Assembly (NCBI RefSeq): GCF_009677585.1
Contig: NZ_WKYV01000018.1
Span: 12,907-76,906, forward strand
Origin: Lactonifactor sp. BIOML-A5
GTDB lineage: Bacteria > Bacillota > Clostridia > Lachnospirales > Lachnospiraceae
Direction: 5' to 3'
Length of the DNA: 64,000 bases
In this document: piece by piece, positions 61,974-64,000 of the stretch
Position numbering within the stretch: position 1 is the first letter of the stretch
How the letters are laid out: the number at the start of each line of letters is the position of its first letter
Program-made: the position numbers and the translations under genes
The notes under the pieces: model-generated
Seen by the model: the letters and a program-made list of their open reading frames with translations, nothing else
Database searches by the model: none
Told to the model about the DNA's origin: nothing

Positions 61974-63959
61974 TTACAGATTCAGAGCTGTATCATAGGC
62001 CTGCCTTACCGCGGTGCGGATCAGTCCGGGCTCATAGCAATCTCCGATCCAGGCGAAGTCAATGATCGTATCCCGCAGAGTCTCCACAGTCTCCTCATTG
62101 GGTGCAATTCCCGTTGCCGCAATGACTGTATCTGCCTTCAGTGTAATTTGATTTCCGTCTTTATCCTGACAGATCATACCTTCATCCGTAATCTCCATGC
62201 ATCTTGTGTTCAATCTGACTTCCACATGATTCTTCTCAATATTCGTCCACAATGCATCCATCTGCATGGCGCCTGTGCCCGGATACGGGGTGTTGGGACC
62301 GGAAGCCAGGGCGCCAGACATCTCTACGATAGTAGCCTTTTTCCCGGCCAGGGCAAGTCCAATGGCGCACTCTGCTCCGGCAAAGCCTCCACCGAGCACA
62401 AGAACATTCTCTCCTACCTCCGGCTCTCTGTCGTAAAAGTCTACGATCTGAATTGCTTTTTCAATGCCTTTGATGGGTGGAATAATGGGGTGTCCGCCAA
62501 CTGCCGCGATCACCACATCCGGCATAAGCTCCTCCACCAGTTCAGGCGTCACTTCTGTATTCAGCCGCACCTCAATGGCTTTCCTTGCCACCGTGCGCTC
62601 CAGATACTCCCGGTAACTCTGAATCCGTTTTTTAAAGGATTCTTTTTCAATAATCCGCATAAGGCCTCCCAGGAAGCCCTTTTTTTCACAGAGGATTACC
62701 TCATGGCCACGATCTGCAGCTATGATGGCCGCCTCCATCCCAGCCGGTCCGCCGCCTGCGATCAATACTTTCTTTTTTTCTGTAGGCAGAGGCATAAACT
62801 TATAGTCGCTATCCCGTCCGATCTGGGGATTTACAGAACAGTGCAGAGGCAGATTATAATACCCTCCGGTGAGACAGGCAATGCAGCGCAGACAGGGACG
62901 TATCTCATCCACTTTTCCGTGCATGGCCTTTTTCGGAAGATCCGGATCTGCGATCAGAGCCCTGGCCAGCACGACATAGTCAACCATACCGTCTTTGATC
63001 CATTTTTCCATAACGGCAGGCTCCGTAATGGCTCCTACTGTTCCCACGGGAATATGTAAATGGTTCTTGATTTCTGCAGCAGCCCGTATATTGTGACCCT
63101 CATCTACATCAAACCAGCTTGGAGTAGACAAAACGGTAGAATCATGAAAATGCAGGGATCCGCAGGACACCTGGATCATATCTGCACCATGCTCCTCCAG
63201 CATTTTACAGTACTCAATGCTTTCCTCCAGCTGATATCCCTCTGTCATGCCTTCTTTCCAGGAGATTCTTGCCTCTATCAGGAAATTTGGACCGCAGTAT
63301 TCCCGGATCTTGTCAATGACCATCATGGTTATACGGGCCCGGTTTTCCAGGCTTCCGCCAAATTCATCTGTCCGGTGATTCAGTACCGGAGATAAAAACT
63401 GGGACAAAAGCCATCCATGACCTGCGTGCACCAGCACGGAATCAAAACCGCAGTGTTTTGCCCGTAGGGCCGCTTTACCATAGCTGTCTACCACCTCTTC
63501 AATAACATTTTGGGGCATTTCTATAATCTGATGTCTGTGGATGCCATTGCCATCCCCCTGGTCAAACTCATCAATCATGTCGCTGGGACCATAGTTAATG
63601 CGATTATCGTCATGGAAATGCATTCCCGCATGGAGCAGCTCCATGGATGCATGGGCTCCCTGGGAGCGGATGGCCCCTGCAATGTCATAAAACCCGGCCT
63701 CACTTCTCACATCATAGGCCTTTACCTTGTAGCTCCAGTCCACGCATCCCGTCTCATGTACCACCACATCCCCCAGACACACCATAGCAGCCCCTCCCTG
63801 GGCACGGCGCTTTAAGAAGTCCACGTTCTTCACATTGTTGTGGTTCAGGTCCGTCAATTCCTTCATACCTGTAGGGGAACCGAAGATTCTGTTTTTGAAG
63901 GTGGTCTTTTTCACCTTCATGGGACTAAACCCCCATGCCCGCACACTTGGCACCACCAT
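61974..63959 (-). CDS. Old-yellow-enzyme family oxidoreductase with Fe-S and FAD domains (dienoyl-CoA reductase / BaiCD-type)
   Basis: The 661-residue enzyme has an FMN barrel (about 1-345) with SMELLHAGMH, HAGHGWLLSQFLSP and ILARALIADPDLP-type segments. A 4Fe-4S cluster motif follows in CLRCIACLTGGYYNLPLHC near 355-373. FAD and NAD(P) domains come next (VLIAGGGPAGMEAAI near 402, LVLGGGFAGAECAIG near 526). Related enzymes reduce enones, dienoyl-CoA, flavonoids or bile-acid intermediates. ATG 63959 has no clear ribosome site; ATG 63920 would remove the FSP that aligns with family starts. An in-frame stop lies just upstream. Confidence 0.88.
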   Translation of the reverse strand: MVVPSVRAWGFSPMKVKKTTFKNRIFGSPTGMKELTDLNHNNVKNVDFLKRRAQGGAAMVCLGDVVVHETGCVDWSYKVKAYDVRSEAGFYDIAGAIRSQGAHASMELLHAGMHFHDDNRINYGPSDMIDEFDQGDGNGIHRHQIIEMPQNVIEEVVDSYGKAALRAKHCGFDSVLVHAGHGWLLSQFLSPVLNHRTDEFGGSLENRARITMMVIDKIREYCGPNFLIEARISWKEGMTEGYQLEESIEYCKMLEEHGADMIQVSCGSLHFHDSTVLSTPSWFDVDEGHNIRAAAEIKNHLHIPVGTVGAITEPAVMEKWIKDGMVDYVVLARALIADPDLPKKAMHGKVDEIRPCLRCIACLTGGYYNLPLHCSVNPQIGRDSDYKFMPLPTEKKKVLIAGGGPAGMEAAIIAADRGHEVILCEKKGFLGGLMRIIEKESFKKRIQSYREYLERTVARKAIEVRLNTEVTPELVEELMPDVVIAAVGGHPIIPPIKGIEKAIQIVDFYDREPEVGENVLVLGGGFAGAECAIGLALAGKKATIVEMSGALASGPNTPYPGTGAMQMDALWTNIEKNHVEVRLNTRCMEITDEGMICQDKDGNQITLKADTVIAATGIAPNEETVETLRDTIIDFAWIGDCYEPGLIRTAVRQAYDTALNL

Positions 63960-64000
63960 AAATGAAACTATGCAGGCTATAGGGTATTGAACTTGTTAAT

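Noticed and set aside
61935..63059. 374-residue plus-strand ORF
   Set aside because: It is antisense to the old-yellow-enzyme gene, rich in Cys and His as expected of a shadow frame, and has no domain.

Overview
The window looks like a chromosomal segment from a gut-type member of the Lachnospiraceae (Clostridia, Firmicutes). The grounds are a mid-range GC content, strong AGGAGG-type ribosome binding sites, the L21/Prp/L27/ObgE/YhbY/NadD/YqeK/RsfS order, a divergent lexA/yneA pair, the TIGR03960/TIGR03936/Rng block, and purely anaerobic cobalamin genes. No rRNA, tRNA, CRISPR array, phage or intact transposase gene was seen. Taxonomy below family level is not claimed.

Layout. 1-5.3 kb: late cobalamin genes (cobU-like, cobC-like, cbiB, cobD, cbiP, cbiC) on the plus strand. 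5.3-6.0 kb: two long palindromic repeat elements. 6.0-11.0 kb: a minus-strand operon of cbiM, cbiN, cbiQ, a cbiO-cbiK fusion, a DUF4430 protein and an ECF S component, led by a cobalamin riboswitch with a terminator. 11.1-17.5 kb: plus-strand hemA, sirC, hemC, cobA/hemD, hemB, hemL, which supply uroporphyrinogen III and precorrin-2 to the same pathway. 17.5-25.4 kb: a membrane MutS-like ATPase, RNase H, alaS, rpsU, cardiolipin synthase and small membrane or zinc-type proteins. 25.4-37.6 kb is more accessory: another palindromic element, two small proteins, a TetR-controlled membrane pair, AIM24, a two-component/ABC unit, a MerR regulator, a MATE pump and an Xre regulator with a structured leader. 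37.9-47.5 kb is the conserved radical SAM / RNase G / ribosomal-protein / ObgE block. 47.5-48.1 kb holds another palindromic element. 48-54.3 kb: an FtsX-type ABC exporter with its two-component system, a PadR regulator and a small membrane protein. 54.3-60 kb: flavodiiron protein, enolase, LexA/YneA and a tyrosine recombinase. 60-64 kb: a UroD-like protein, a YkvI-type transporter and an old-yellow-enzyme flavoprotein.

The first 17 kb act together. HemA, HemL, HemB, HemC and HemD make uroporphyrinogen III. CobA and SirC make sirohydrochlorin, CbiK inserts cobalt brought in by CbiMNQO, and CbiC, CbiP, CbiB, CobD and CobU work late in the pathway. The mid-pathway cbi genes are not in this window.

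The most unusual structure is a set of four 200-320 bp elements. They have conserved cores but long terminal arms that differ completely between copies while each copy's two arms remain complementary. A possible empty or solo end lies at 47571. Several operator pairs can also be read directly: a PadR-type palindrome shared with a distant MATE gene, a shared post-start palindrome at fprA and eno, direct repeats at a two-component operon and its ABC operon, and twin TetR operators.
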